Below, piece by piece: positions 16,974 to 26,531 of a DNA stretch of 64,000 nucleotides (position 1 is the first letter of the stretch; each line of letters begins with the position of its first letter). The DNA lies in contig NZ_CP016359.1 of NCBI RefSeq assembly GCF_001951155.1, positions 1,512,001 through 1,576,000 on the forward strand, written 5' to 3'. Source of the stretch: Christiangramia flava JLT2011. GTDB taxonomy: Bacteria > Bacteroidota > Bacteroidia > Flavobacteriales > Flavobacteriaceae. Under the pieces are notes generated by a model. That model did not search any database. It had not been told where the DNA came from and saw only the letters and a program-made list of their open reading frames with translations. The translations under genes and the position numbers were made by a program.

Positions 16974-18137
16974 ATGTTGAAAAAACTAACCAGGTTTCTA
17001 TTGTTGTTCACGGGTTTTTTGCTTCTCGCCAGTTTCCTGTTGTATATTTTCGGGTATTCCTACCTCTTCAAGGCGATTGGAACGGTTTATTTTACCGGTC
17101 ACACCACGGCATTTATCGATGATTACCCGTACTTCGAAAATCACCTGATTGAAAATGCCGATTCGGTTCAACCCTGGGAAATTGCCGATAATTACAATAA
17201 GACAGAAGCCACCAAAACCCTGGACAGCCTGAATGAGAAGCTGGGTACCGCGGCATTCCTGATCATCAAGAATGACCGTATCGTTTTCGAAAAATACTAC
17301 CAGGACTACGGAAAACTTTCCAGGACCAATTCCTTTTCCATGGCAAAAAGCATTGTGACAGCACTGATGTTCAAAGCCATCCAGGACGGATATTTGAGGA
17401 ATATTCAGCAACCGGTATCCGACTTTTTTCCGCAATTTGATCCAAGACTCAGCCTGGGCGATCTTTCTTCAATGTCATCAGGACTGAACTGGAACGAAAA
17501 TTATTACAATCCCTTTGCTTCCACCGCACGCTCTTACTTCGGCGAAAACAACCGCGAACAGATCCTTGAACTACAAGTAACTGAAACGCCCGGAAAAGAA
17601 TTTAAATACCTCAGCGGAAATACCGAATTACTCGGGATGGTGATCGAAAAAGCAACAGGAATGAGCCTGAGTGAATACCTCAGCAAAAGCTTCTGGAAAC
17701 CCATGGGCATGAACGATGATGCTCTCTGGCAGATAGACAGCAGGAAGAGCAACTTGGAAAAAGCCTATTGTTGTATTGCCAGCAACGCCAGGAATTTTGC
17801 CAAATTTGGCAGGCTTTTCGAAAATTACGGCGACTGGAACGGGACCCAACTTCTCGACTCTTCTTATGTGGCGCTGGCTTCCAGGCCTAGATTTGAAAAA
17901 AGCCCTTATTACGGCTACGGCTTCTGGCTTAGCAATTACCGCAATAAAGAGATCTTTTACATGCGTGGTGTTCTTGGGCAGTATGTGATCATCATTCCGG
18001 AAGACCATCTTATCATCACCCGGCTGGGGCAGAAATTCATTCGCAAAACCGGTGATGACAAACACTACAAAGACTTTTATATGTATATTGATGAGGCCTA
18101 TAAAATGATCGAAGATGCTGCACAAAATCAATCTTGA
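16974..18137 (+). CDS. Serine hydrolase of the beta-lactamase/class C penicillin-binding fold
   Basis: 387 aa. The ATG at 16974, 10 bp after ogt, is chosen over an earlier in-frame ATG inside ogt, because it starts a basic-then-hydrophobic anchor (residues 1-33, one helix LLLFTGFLLLASFLLYIFGY). The catalytic tetrad SMAK (Ser122-Lys125) and the YLSGNTELLG element (Tyr-x-x-Asn type) are those of class C beta-lactamases, DD-peptidases and esterases (EstB). The C-terminal half has YYGYGFWLSNY and FYMRGVLGQYVIIIPEDHLI, typical of the family. It is probably anchored in the inner membrane facing the periplasm; the substrate may be a peptidoglycan peptide or an ester. Its end overlaps the exonuclease gene by 23 bp. 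Confidence 0.88.
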   Translation: MLKKLTRFLLLFTGFLLLASFLLYIFGYSYLFKAIGTVYFTGHTTAFIDDYPYFENHLIENADSVQPWEIADNYNKTEATKTLDSLNEKLGTAAFLIIKNDRIVFEKYYQDYGKLSRTNSFSMAKSIVTALMFKAIQDGYLRNIQQPVSDFFPQFDPRLSLGDLSSMSSGLNWNENYYNPFASTARSYFGENNREQILELQVTETPGKEFKYLSGNTELLGMVIEKATGMSLSEYLSKSFWKPMGMNDDALWQIDSRKSNLEKAYCCIASNARNFAKFGRLFENYGDWNGTQLLDSSYVALASRPRFEKSPYYGYGFWLSNYRNKEIFYMRGVLGQYVIIIPEDHLIITRLGQKFIRKTGDDKHYKDFYMYIDEAYKMIEDAAQNQS

Positions 18138-18831
18138 AAACATCCTTTTCCTGGATATAGAAACCGTTCCTGAATTTTCCAGTTACGAAGAAATGGACGA
18201 GCAGAAACAGCTTTTATGGGATGAGAAATCGAAATACCAGCGAAAAGAGGAGTTTACTCCGGAAGAATTTTACGAACGTGCGGGGATTTGGTCTGAATTC
18301 GGAAAAATCATTTGCATTTCCGTAGGTTTTTTTAGTTTCCGGAATGGCAGCCGAAACTTCCGGGTGACCAGTTTCAAAGGCGAAGAAGAAAAGCTGCTGC
18401 GCGATTTCACGGCGCTACTCGAAGAATATTTTTTTCAGCCATATCACCTGCTTTGCGCACATAACGGGAAAGAATTTGATTTTCCGTATATCGCCCGGAG
18501 AATGCTTATTCATAATATGCGTCTTCCTTCGAAGCTGAACCTCTTCGGAAAAAAACCCTGGGAAGTGCCACATCTGGATACCATGGAGCTATGGAAATTT
18601 GGAGATTTTAAACATTATACTTCCCTGAAGCTGCTCACTCATGTGCTGGGCATTCCTTCCCCAAAGGAGGATATTGACGGGTCGATGGTCCGCGAAGTTT
18701 TTTATAAGGAAAAGGATATTGACAGGATCGTGGAATATTGCGAAAGAGACGTGGTAGCGATCGCCCAGGTCATTCTCAAACTGCGCCAGGAAAATCTTTT
18801 AAGCGATACCGAGATTACTTCCATAGAATAA
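18115..18831 (+). CDS. DnaQ-like 3'-5' exonuclease (polymerase B-associated type)
   Basis: 238 aa. The three exonuclease motifs of the DEDDy class are visible. Exo I is ILFLDIETVPE (Asp14, Glu16), Exo II is CAHNGKEFDFPYIARRML, and Exo III is IVEYCERDVVAIAQV, with tyrosine four residues before the aspartate. The family is annotated as predicted 3'-5' exonuclease related to the exonuclease domain of PolB. It probably trims 3' ends in DNA repair, with two metal ions held by the acidic residues. The start overlaps the serine hydrolase gene by 23 bp. It ends the four-gene chain, and a strong bidirectional terminator follows within five bases of the stop. Confidence 0.88.
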   Translation: MLHKINLENILFLDIETVPEFSSYEEMDEQKQLLWDEKSKYQRKEEFTPEEFYERAGIWSEFGKIICISVGFFSFRNGSRNFRVTSFKGEEEKLLRDFTALLEEYFFQPYHLLCAHNGKEFDFPYIARRMLIHNMRLPSKLNLFGKKPWEVPHLDTMELWKFGDFKHYTSLKLLTHVLGIPSPKEDIDGSMVREVFYKEKDIDRIVEYCERDVVAIAQVILKLRQENLLSDTEITSIE

Positions 18832-18858
18832 AAAAAGCCGGATTTTCATCCGGCTTCT
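18831..18858. terminator. Bidirectional Rho-independent terminator between convergent genes
   Basis: Perfect nine-base arms AAGCCGGAT and ATCCGGCTT enclose a TTTC loop. An A-run on the left becomes a T-run for the minus-strand protease gene. It serves both the exonuclease and the protease transcripts. Confidence 0.9.
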
Positions 18859-18877
18859 GTACTCATCAATTCAGCAA

Positions 18878-21800
18878 TTATTTCTTGATGAATTTCTTGA
18901 CAATTTCCTTCTGCCCGTCACTGAAACGAACAATGTAAGTTCCGGGAGTGAGCTGCGAAACATCGATGGATTTTCCAAGTACACCCTGCGAAACCTGGAA
19001 ACCAACCGCATTGAAAATGGCATAATTCAGGCTTCTGTCTTCTGGAGCACCAACGTTCAATCGGTTACCGCTCACCACGGGATTCGGGAACAGTCGAACA
19101 TCAAAAACACTCGTCTCATTCCCCATTTCCTGGGCGTTCAGAGCTTTTGAACTTCCGGCGAAGGCTGCAGCGGCCTGCCCCACGACCACCGTATAATCTT
19201 CCACTTCTCCATAAGAGAAAGTTTCGCAGGCGGTTTGAGAAGCGTTATATTTCATTGAAACGCGCATTCTGGTTGCTCCCGCTACTGCGGTTGTAGGAAC
19301 GCTGAAACTTGCCGAAAGCGTTCCGCTGCTGGAAGAAGAACCGCTTACCACCGCTTCAGAAGTTTCAAAAACCCCGTTCTGGTTGTAATCGATCCAGATT
19401 TTCCAGTATTCGGTATAAGAAGAACTGGCAAAACCGGCGCTGATATAAATGGTGTTCGAACCATAAGGCAGGCTGGCGCTCATCGCCGTGTTGTCCTTAT
19501 AGCCACCATCATTTCCGGAAGCATTGTTCAAACCGTTAAGCTGCACCAGGTCAATCCATTCATAGCTGGAATCGGAACCTTTAGAGCTACAGTAGGAAAG
19601 GCTATTTTCATCAGTTGTAACGGAAACCGTATTCGATTTGGCCGACTCGTTCCCGGCATCATCAGTGGCCTTGACGTAAAAACTGTAAGTCGTGCTGGCA
19701 GAAAGCCCGCTAACCGAATAACTGGTAGCAGTAGTCGTTGCCAGGAAACTTCCATTTTGATACACATCGTAACCGGTAACGCCCACATTATCTGAAGAAG
19801 CATTCCAGGAAAGGGAAGTCGAATTCTGCGTGGTTCCACTGGCCGTGAGGCTGGAAGGCGCTGTTGGGGCCTGAGTATCGGCAGCTCCAGACTGGATATT
19901 TACCGTATAATCTTCGACTTCACCATAAGAGAATGATTCACATTGCGTAGGAATCCCGTTATATTTCATGGAAACGCGCATTCTGGTCTCACCGCTTTTT
20001 GCTCCGGAAGGAACCGTGAAACTTCCTGAAACCGGCGTGGTCTTCGAAGCTGCTTTGCTCCATACCAATTCTCCGGAATCTCCGAAATCACCATTCTGGT
20101 TGTAATCGATCCACACCGCGTATCCTTCGCTGTAGGTGGTGCCAGTCCAGGTTGGTGTGATCGTGATCGTATTGGCACTTCCTTTGGAAAGATTGGTGGA
20201 GACCGAAGTAAAATCAGTATACCCACCGGAAGCCGAAGAAGTATTGTCGATAGCACCTAGTTGGACTCTTCCAATATACTCGTCTGCAACGCTGTTACCT
20301 TTAGAAGCGCAATAGCTAATCTCCCCGTAGGCTGCGCCCACACCAACTGCATAAAACGCATTGGTTACGGCAATTTCTTCTGCGGAACCTTCTCCGTAAA
20401 GGTCGATCGCACTCTGAATTCCGTAGGTACGGGCATTTGCATAAGTTGAATTAGCCGAAAGGTACACGCTTTCCAGCCTGTAAGCGATCGCAGCCGATTT
20501 ATCGATCCCTATTCCGCTTACATTATATGAATTTCCAAGGTCGTTGGTGCCGTTCTTACCCACCGTAAGGATATAGAACCAGTGGTTCAAAACCCCGCTA
20601 TTGGTATGCACGCCACAATAATCATTGGCATCTGTAGGGGTACAATTGGCATTTACCCAATAAGTCCCGCCATAAGTATCCGGCTGACCTTCAGCATTCG
20701 GGTCGCTCATCGATCGCAACGCCGCATGACCGGAACGTCTCTCGATATCCTCACCTATCAGCCAGGTAGACTTTGTAGGATCAGCATAATACTCGATACA
20801 GGCTCCCCAGATATCGGAAAAACCTTCATTCATCGCTCCTGATTCCTTTTGATAAGCAAGGTCAGCAGTATAAGTACACACCGCGTGACCAATTTCGTGC
20901 CCGGCCACATCGATAGAGGTTAGAATGTCAAAGTACGTACCGCTACCGTCACCATAAGTCATCACACTACCGTTCCAGTAAGCGTTGTCATAAGCCGTGT
21001 CATAATGAACATAACTTTTGATTTTCGCACCCTGGTTGTCAAAACTGTTTCGACCGTGTACGGCAGACCAGTAATCATAGGTCTTTTCCGCGCCCCAGTG
21101 AGCGTCCAGCGCCCCGTTATCTTTAGCAGAATTATCAAATTCCGCAGCGGTCCAGTTATTATCATTATCGGTAAAGTTCACCGCGCTGTTATAGTTGGTT
21201 CCCGTATTCATATCGTAGGTCTGGATTCCATTCCCTCGAGTATTATCTGAAAGAATGTAGGAGGAACCGCTTAAAGAAGTCTGAATATTTCTGGAACCAC
21301 TATAACGTGTCGCTGCCGTCCCAGTTGCCAATGCAGCGCTTGCGGCAGTCTTGGTAAGACTATTTCCGGACTTTGAAGTATGACTGTATTTTCCTACATG
21401 CTTTATAATGGCATCGTAGAGTAAAATTTGCCCATTCTGAGCATCTACATACATATTCCCGCGACTAACGGGATTGGTTGCATAAATGTCAAATTTCCAG
21501 GCGAGTCGAACTTCTTCCTTTCGCTTTTTGGATTCAGTTTCCTGAAATTGCAGCGTAGGTAACAGTACGAGTTCTCCTTCCGGTTTCTGGTAACCAATTT
21601 CAGCAGCGCTTTGTGGATCTTCCCAGAGATATTCTTGAGCACCGATCTTCCGAAGGGCATTTCTAAAAGCTACTTGTTTTGGGATTCCGGGTTTGGTATC
21701 CACGTCTTCGATACGATAAAATTCCCCGCTCATCGAACGAAGTGCACCAGATTGGGAATGCAGCGTATACGTGGCATACTCCACTTTTATACCGTCATAT

Positions 21801-22081
21801 TGCAACTGGTATTTTTCATGAGTAAACCCCGCCTTGTCGGTTTCGGTTTTTACTTTTGAAAAGCGGGAACGGTCGTTGAGATGCAACTGTTCGCTGAAGA
21901 TTTTTGAATGCTCACTGGCATTGGTTTTCGCGTCTTGTTTAAAAACGATCAGTGTGGGTTTTCCCCGTTCATCGTTGATCCGTTTTTTAACATCTTTGTC
22001 TGAATTTTGCGCCTGACTTGTGAACGCAAATAGAGATAATCCCGCATATAATGCGGAATTGAGAAGTAATTTTTTCTTCAC
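18878..22081 (-). CDS. M4-family metallopeptidase with type IX secretion sorting domain
   Basis: 1067 aa, secreted zinc endopeptidase (thermolysin family). Order of parts: signal peptide 1-25 (ending TSQAQ); FTP and PepSY-like propeptide about 30-230; M4 catalytic domain about 260-590 with HEIGH at 395-399, the distal ligand Glu419 in GAMNEGFSDIWG and the C-terminal half with HTNSGVLNHWFY (active-site His). Two GEVED domains, each ending SYGEVEDYTV, flank a fibronectin type III domain (about 740-830). The last ~75 residues are a type A T9SS sorting domain (VRLFPNPV, then GTYIVRFSDG). It should pass the outer membrane through the gliding-linked type IX system, whose parts gldH and sprE lie in this window. 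The role is probably scavenging of protein in the environment. Confidence 0.95.
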   Translation of the reverse strand: MKKKLLLNSALYAGLSLFAFTSQAQNSDKDVKKRINDERGKPTLIVFKQDAKTNASEHSKIFSEQLHLNDRSRFSKVKTETDKAGFTHEKYQLQYDGIKVEYATYTLHSQSGALRSMSGEFYRIEDVDTKPGIPKQVAFRNALRKIGAQEYLWEDPQSAAEIGYQKPEGELVLLPTLQFQETESKKRKEEVRLAWKFDIYATNPVSRGNMYVDAQNGQILLYDAIIKHVGKYSHTSKSGNSLTKTAASAALATGTAATRYSGSRNIQTSLSGSSYILSDNTRGNGIQTYDMNTGTNYNSAVNFTDNDNNWTAAEFDNSAKDNGALDAHWGAEKTYDYWSAVHGRNSFDNQGAKIKSYVHYDTAYDNAYWNGSVMTYGDGSGTYFDILTSIDVAGHEIGHAVCTYTADLAYQKESGAMNEGFSDIWGACIEYYADPTKSTWLIGEDIERRSGHAALRSMSDPNAEGQPDTYGGTYWVNANCTPTDANDYCGVHTNSGVLNHWFYILTVGKNGTNDLGNSYNVSGIGIDKSAAIAYRLESVYLSANSTYANARTYGIQSAIDLYGEGSAEEIAVTNAFYAVGVGAAYGEISYCASKGNSVADEYIGRVQLGAIDNTSSASGGYTDFTSVSTNLSKGSANTITITPTWTGTTYSEGYAVWIDYNQNGDFGDSGELVWSKAASKTTPVSGSFTVPSGAKSGETRMRVSMKYNGIPTQCESFSYGEVEDYTVNIQSGAADTQAPTAPSSLTASGTTQNSTSLSWNASSDNVGVTGYDVYQNGSFLATTTATSYSVSGLSASTTYSFYVKATDDAGNESAKSNTVSVTTDENSLSYCSSKGSDSSYEWIDLVQLNGLNNASGNDGGYKDNTAMSASLPYGSNTIYISAGFASSSYTEYWKIWIDYNQNGVFETSEAVVSGSSSSSGTLSASFSVPTTAVAGATRMRVSMKYNASQTACETFSYGEVEDYTVVVGQAAAAFAGSSKALNAQEMGNETSVFDVRLFPNPVVSGNRLNVGAPEDRSLNYAIFNAVGFQVSQGVLGKSIDVSQLTPGTYIVRFSDGQKEIVKKFIKK

Positions 22082-22125
22082 GTGATTAGGTTTAGGTTAA
22101 TAGATCGCCGGAATGTAAAAAAATT

Positions 22126-22153
22126 AAAGCGTCTATTAAAATTTTAACGCTTT
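22126..22153. promoter_or_regulatory. Inverted repeat upstream of the M4 protease
   Basis: AAAGCGT and ACGCTTT arms lie 14 bp apart, 44-72 bp before the protease start, in a very AT-rich stretch. A regulator-binding site is possible. No T-run points to termination. Confidence 0.25.
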
Positions 22154-22203
22154 TAATCGATAAATTTTAACCTTTCACCTGATTTACCAGAAGATACTTC
22201 AAC

Positions 22204-22232
22204 AAAAAACCCGAAAATCATTTTTCGGGTTG
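22204..22232 (-). terminator. Rho-independent terminator after scoB
   Basis: On the minus strand AACCCGAAAA and TTTTCGGGTT pair with a short loop, followed by a T-run (TTTTTTG). It ends the CoA-transferase transcript before the protease promoter region. Confidence 0.88.
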
Positions 22233-22253
22233 TACCAATATATTCGGTTTTAT

Positions 22254-22913
22254 TTAAACCAGGTCCATTTCCGGAATTTCACCTTCTATCAGTAAAGTTC
22301 CTTCGGTAGCAGCCTGAATTTCTTCCACGCTCACTCCAGGAGCTCTTTCAATTAATTTGAAACCTTCAGCGGTAACTTCCAGCACTGCCAGATTAGTGAC
22401 GATCTTCGTCACGCAGCCCACACCGGTAAGGGGAAGGCTACATTTTTTCAGCAATTTCGATTCTCCGGCTTTATTGGTATGCATCATCGCCACGATAATA
22501 TTTTCCGCGGAAGCGACCAGATCCATAGCGCCCCCCATACCCTTCACCATCTTGCCAGGGATTTTCCAGTTGGCGATATCCCCATTTTCAGCAACTTCCA
22601 TAGCGCCCAGAATGGTGAGATCTACATGTTTTCCACGAATCATCCCAAAACTCATCGCCGAATCAAAATAGCTGGCACCTGGCAGAGCGGTAATGGTTTG
22701 TTTTCCTGCATTGATGAGGTCAGCATCTTCTTCGCCCTCTACCGGGAAAGGCCCCATTCCAAGGATCCCGTTTTCACTCTGGAATTCCACCTGAATATCA
22801 TCCCTTACAAAATTGGCGACCAGGGTAGGTATCCCAATCCCAAGGTTCACATAATATCCATCCCTGACTTCCCGTGCGATGCGCTGCGCGATTCCGTTTT
22901 TATCTAGTGCCAT
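22254..22913 (-). CDS. scoB: 3-oxoacid CoA-transferase subunit B
   Basis: 219 aa, beta subunit of succinyl-CoA:3-ketoacid (or acetoacetyl) CoA-transferase. The active-site glutamate lies in EFQSENGILGMGP, the family's SENG motif. The glycine-rich VNLGIGIPTLVANFV precedes it. The C-terminal GVGCVTKIVTNLAVLEVT is also typical. The enzyme moves CoA between succinyl-CoA and acetoacetate or other short oxoacids, in ketone-body, leucine or fatty acid catabolism in the cytoplasm. It starts one base after scoA ends and finishes with a strong terminator, so the pair forms a two-gene operon. Which oxoacid is used cannot be told from sequence. Confidence 0.93.
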   Translation of the reverse strand: MALDKNGIAQRIAREVRDGYYVNLGIGIPTLVANFVRDDIQVEFQSENGILGMGPFPVEGEEDADLINAGKQTITALPGASYFDSAMSFGMIRGKHVDLTILGAMEVAENGDIANWKIPGKMVKGMGGAMDLVASAENIIVAMMHTNKAGESKLLKKCSLPLTGVGCVTKIVTNLAVLEVTAEGFKLIERAPGVSVEEIQAATEGTLLIEGEIPEMDLV

Positions 22914-22914
22914 C

Positions 22915-23616
22915 TTATGCTTTTTGTCTTACAGTTCGTTGTTCAATTCTCTTTTCATAATTCGCTCCCTGAAAAATTCGTTGCACGAAAATCCCCGGAA
23001 TATGAATCTGATTCGGGTCGAGTTCACCAGGCTCCACAAGTTCTTCCACCTCAGCCACGGTAATCTTCGCCGCACCGCACATCACCGGGTTAAAGTTTCT
23101 CGCCGTTCCTTTGAAAATCAGGTTTCCTGCCCTGTCGCCTTTCCAGGCTTTCACAAAGGCGAAATCAGCTTTAAAAGCTTCTTCCAAAACATACATTTTG
23201 CCATCAAACTCCCGGGTTTCCTTGTTCATGGCTACCTCTGTTCCATAGCCCGCCGGTGTATAGATCGCCGGAAAGCCTTGTTGCGCGGCCTGGCATCTTG
23301 CAGCCAGCGTCCCCTGCGGAATCAGTTCCACTTCGAGTTCCCCGCTTAGCATTTGTTTTTCGAAAATCTCGTTTTCCCCAACATAGGAAGAGATCATCTT
23401 ATCAATTTGTTTCTTATGAAGCAGCAAACCCAACCCAAAGTCGTCGACCCCGGCATTATTCGAAATACAGGTAAGATTCTTTATATTCAGCCGCTTGAGT
23501 TCGGCTATGGAATTTTCAGGAATACCACAAAGGCCGAAACCTCCCAGCATGAATGTCATGCCATCTTTCACGCCCTGCAATGCCTCCTGAACATTTTCAA
23601 CAGTTTTCGTAATCAT
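22915..23616 (-). CDS. scoA: 3-oxoacid CoA-transferase subunit A
   Basis: 233 aa, alpha subunit partner of the following scoB. The N-terminal CoA-binding motif GMTFMLGGFGLCGIPENSI and the later TLAARCQAAQQGFPAIYTPAGYGTEVA are family signatures. Length is normal for the two-subunit form. A hairpin with a short T-run lies upstream and separates it from the PBP1A gene, and an imperfect -7 box (minus-strand TATTTTCG, one mismatch) sits at 23634-23641. This suggests its own promoter. Subunits are separate genes here, unlike the fused mitochondrial enzyme. Confidence 0.93.
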   Translation of the reverse strand: MITKTVENVQEALQGVKDGMTFMLGGFGLCGIPENSIAELKRLNIKNLTCISNNAGVDDFGLGLLLHKKQIDKMISSYVGENEIFEKQMLSGELEVELIPQGTLAARCQAAQQGFPAIYTPAGYGTEVAMNKETREFDGKMYVLEEAFKADFAFVKAWKGDRAGNLIFKGTARNFNPVMCGAAKITVAEVEELVEPGELDPNQIHIPGIFVQRIFQGANYEKRIEQRTVRQKA

Positions 23617-23654
23617 TCTTTCAGATTTTTACCCGAAAATACGAAAAACTGAAG

Positions 23655-23679
23655 CCAGCTGCAATGAGAATGCAGCTGG
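23655..23679 (-). terminator. Hairpin after the ricT-gldH-PBP1A operon
   Basis: Perfect nine-base arms CCAGCTGCA and TGCAGCTGG flank a seven-base loop. On the minus strand a five-T run follows a few bases later. The position, 45 bp after the PBP1A stop, suits a terminator. Confidence 0.6.
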
Positions 23680-23723
23680 TTATTATATTTTATTCAGTAA
23701 TTTCTGTTAAAACTGAAAATTCA

Positions 23724-26033
23724 TTAAAAATCGAGCTCATCTGGAATGTCTGACTGAGATTCCTGTTTTTTGCCATATTCCGAGCAATTGATCTCGATAC
23801 TTAGATTTTCAGGACGTTCAAATTCACCTTTGGAAACATTCAGGTCTTCATCGGCATACACGTCTTTCATATACATTCCCCAGATAGGCAATGCCATGGT
23901 CGCTCCCTGGCCATAGGTTACGGTTGGGAAATGCACCGAACGGTCTTCACCTCCTACCCAAACACCCGTGGCAAGATCTGGCACCATCCCGATGAACCAC
24001 CCGTCACTCTGGTTTTGAGTGGTACCGGTTTTACCGGCAATGGGATTTGTAAAGTCATAAGGATAACCGGTTACGGCACGCTTGTAATCGATGCGTTCTC
24101 CAGCCCATTTTCCTCGTAACCGAACCCCAGATCCAGACTGAGTAACTCCTTCCAGCAGGTTTACGGTCACATAGGCCGCTTCTTTACTCAAGACATCCTT
24201 GGTCACCGGAGTATTTTGATACAAAATGGTTCCATTCTTGTCTTCGATCCTGTTGATCACCACCGGTTTGATATAAACCCCCTGGTTCGCGAAGGTACTG
24301 AAGGCAGAAACCATTTCGTACAGGCTGATATCCGCCACACCCAGCGCGATTGCCGGCACCGCAGGAATTTCAGATACATCGATACCCAGTTTTTCAGCCA
24401 GATCGATCACCGGCTGCGGGCCTGTCTTATCGATAAGCCTGGCGGTCACGGTATTGATGGACTGAGCCAACGCCTGCTTTAGCGTGACCATCCCGTCATA
24501 ATCGCTATTCCCGGCATTTTTCGGGGTCCAGTCTTTCAGGTTCCCGAACTTACCGGCTTCAATCGTGAATCGGCTCTTAGGCATGGTATCGCATGGAGAA
24601 AATTTCAGCTGATCGATGGCCGTGGCATAAACAAAAGGTTTAAAGGTAGAACCCACCTGTCTTTTTCCCTGTTTAACATGGTCGTATTTGAAATGCTTGA
24701 AATTGGTTCCTCCAACCCAGGCTTTTACTTCCCCGGTTTGTGGTACCATAGACATCATTCCTGCCTGCAAAAAGGCTTTATAATATTTGATCGAATCTCT
24801 TGGAGTCATCGTGGTATCGATATCTCCCTTCCAGCTGAAAATTCGCATTTCGCGGGGTTTTTCGAAGGAGGCGATAATAGCTTCTTCTGATTTTCCTTCC
24901 GCTTTCATCGTATACCACCTGTCTGACCGGCGCATCGCCTGCCTGATCAAGCCCTCTTCTTCGTCTTTATCGATATCTCTAAACGGTGCGGTAGGGTTAC
25001 TTTCATTTTGCCTGTCAAATTCCTTCTGAAGGTGTGCGATGTGTTTGTGTACCGCATCTTCCGCATAAGACTGCATTTTAGAATCGATCGTGGTGTAAAT
25101 CTTGAGTCCGTCGCGGTACAGGCTGTATTTGGAGCCATCAGGCTTCGGGTTGTTCTCGATCCAGTCTTTCATGAATCCCTGAAGATAGGCTCGGAAATAA
25201 GTAGCCATGCCCTCGTCGTGACCTTCCGGAGTGAAATCGATCTTCATTGGCAGCTTCTTCAGCGAATCCATTTCGGTTTCTGAAATATACCCGTTGCGGG
25301 CCATTTGTTCAAAAACCACATTCCGGCGGTCTTCCACCAGATCTGGCCTTCTCACCGGGTTGTAAAGCGCAGCATTTTTCAGCATTCCAACCAGTACCGC
25401 CGATTCCTGAATATTCAGGTCTTTGGCCTCTTTCCCGAAGTAGATCTTCGCTGCGGAACGAATCCCAACGGCCTGGTACACGAAATCGTATTTATTGAAG
25501 TACATGGTGATGATCTCTTCCTTCGTGTACTGTCGCTCCAGCCTGGTCGCGATCACCCATTCTTTAACCTTCTGAAAAACCCGCTCCAGGAAACTGTCTG
25601 AAACATTCTCGGTGAACAGCTGTTTGGCCAACTGCTGCGTGATGGTACTTGCACCACCGCGCTGACCCAGAAAAACCGCCGCTCGCAGCGTCCCTCGCGC
25701 ATCGATTCCGGCATGCTTGTAAAAACGCTCGTCTTCAGTAGCCACCAGCGCCTGAACCAGGTGTTCCGGGAGATCTTCGTATTTGATCGGCGTCCGGTTC
25801 TCGTTATAATACTTCCCGATGGTTTCCCCATCTGCGGAAAGCACCTCGGTTGCGAGGTTGGTTTCCGGATTTTCCAGCTCTTCAAAAGTGGGCATTTTCC
25901 CGAAAGCACCCCATCCTGCCAGTAGGAAAATAAGAATACCTATCAGCACTCCTATTCCAAAGATCGTCCAGAACCCAATAATATATCTTGAATTGCTCTG
26001 TGTCTTGGCTTGTTTCTTCTTCGTCGCGGCCAT
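23724..26033 (-). CDS. Class A penicillin-binding protein (PBP1A)
   Basis: 769 aa, bifunctional peptidoglycan synthase in the inner membrane. One N-terminal helix at about 18-40. The glycosyltransferase GT51 domain (60-235) carries the catalytic Glu100 in ATEDERFYKHAGID, plus GGASTITQQLAKQLF and TRLERQYTKEEIITMYFNKY. The transpeptidase domain holds SxxK at Ser462-Lys465 (GSTFKP), SIN at 525-527 and KTG at 668-670. All catalytic residues are present. It is the last gene of ricT-gldH-PBP1A, starting three bases after gldH. A link between wall synthesis and the gliding lipoprotein may only reflect shared transcription. Confidence 0.95.
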   Translation of the reverse strand: MAATKKKQAKTQSNSRYIIGFWTIFGIGVLIGILIFLLAGWGAFGKMPTFEELENPETNLATEVLSADGETIGKYYNENRTPIKYEDLPEHLVQALVATEDERFYKHAGIDARGTLRAAVFLGQRGGASTITQQLAKQLFTENVSDSFLERVFQKVKEWVIATRLERQYTKEEIITMYFNKYDFVYQAVGIRSAAKIYFGKEAKDLNIQESAVLVGMLKNAALYNPVRRPDLVEDRRNVVFEQMARNGYISETEMDSLKKLPMKIDFTPEGHDEGMATYFRAYLQGFMKDWIENNPKPDGSKYSLYRDGLKIYTTIDSKMQSYAEDAVHKHIAHLQKEFDRQNESNPTAPFRDIDKDEEEGLIRQAMRRSDRWYTMKAEGKSEEAIIASFEKPREMRIFSWKGDIDTTMTPRDSIKYYKAFLQAGMMSMVPQTGEVKAWVGGTNFKHFKYDHVKQGKRQVGSTFKPFVYATAIDQLKFSPCDTMPKSRFTIEAGKFGNLKDWTPKNAGNSDYDGMVTLKQALAQSINTVTARLIDKTGPQPVIDLAEKLGIDVSEIPAVPAIALGVADISLYEMVSAFSTFANQGVYIKPVVINRIEDKNGTILYQNTPVTKDVLSKEAAYVTVNLLEGVTQSGSGVRLRGKWAGERIDYKRAVTGYPYDFTNPIAGKTGTTQNQSDGWFIGMVPDLATGVWVGGEDRSVHFPTVTYGQGATMALPIWGMYMKDVYADEDLNVSKGEFERPENLSIEINCSEYGKKQESQSDIPDELDF

Positions 26034-26036
26034 TAT

Positions 26037-26531
26037 TTAGTTATTAGTAGTAGCTTTTTCAATTCTAAAACCTACATCGGTGATGCCCTTCAGCTCCTCG
26101 ATGCCAGTTGTTTCCCCGTTTTTACGCATAGCCTGCTGAATATCAATCGTGTATTCACCGGCCTCATCAAAGCGCACATTTTCCTTGTACCAGAGTTTGC
26201 TCTCCTTCACATCGCCAAAACCGGTTCCCAGCCATTCGCCATCAGGTTTGGCCATTTCGTATTCCAACGTGTCAGTGATCACTTTTCCTTCTGGAAAATG
26301 CATTCTCGTAATAAGGAACAGGTTGCTGTAAGCGTAGCGATTATCGTTCCTGATATTCAGAAATAAATTATACTGTTTCGTGGTGTCAATATCCTCGATC
26401 TTAAAACTTACCAGGGAATCTTTGTGCCAGTTCCCAACCGACTCATACGCATCATAAACCCTCTTTTTGTCGCAGGAAATCAAAAGCACCAGTGACAAAA
26501 TAAGCAGCGATCCCTTGCAAAGCTTATGCAT
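26037..26531 (-). CDS. gldH: Gliding motility lipoprotein GldH
   Basis: 164 aa from the ATG at 26531. Upstream in-frame codons fall inside ricT and encode no signal, so this start is preferred. The signal peptide ends in a lipobox (LVLLISC, lipidated Cys20), which puts the protein in the outer membrane or periplasm. The mature part has the GldH features: a beta-rich domain starting with VYDAYESVGNWHKDSLVSF, FLNIRNDNRYAYSNLFLIT and WLGTGFGDVKESKLWYKENV. GldH is required for gliding in Flavobacterium and is linked with the type IX secretion machinery. The start overlaps the ricT stop by eight bases. Confidence 0.9.
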   Translation of the reverse strand: MHKLCKGSLLILSLVLLISCDKKRVYDAYESVGNWHKDSLVSFKIEDIDTTKQYNLFLNIRNDNRYAYSNLFLITRMHFPEGKVITDTLEYEMAKPDGEWLGTGFGDVKESKLWYKENVRFDEAGEYTIDIQQAMRKNGETTGIEELKGITDVGFRIEKATTNN

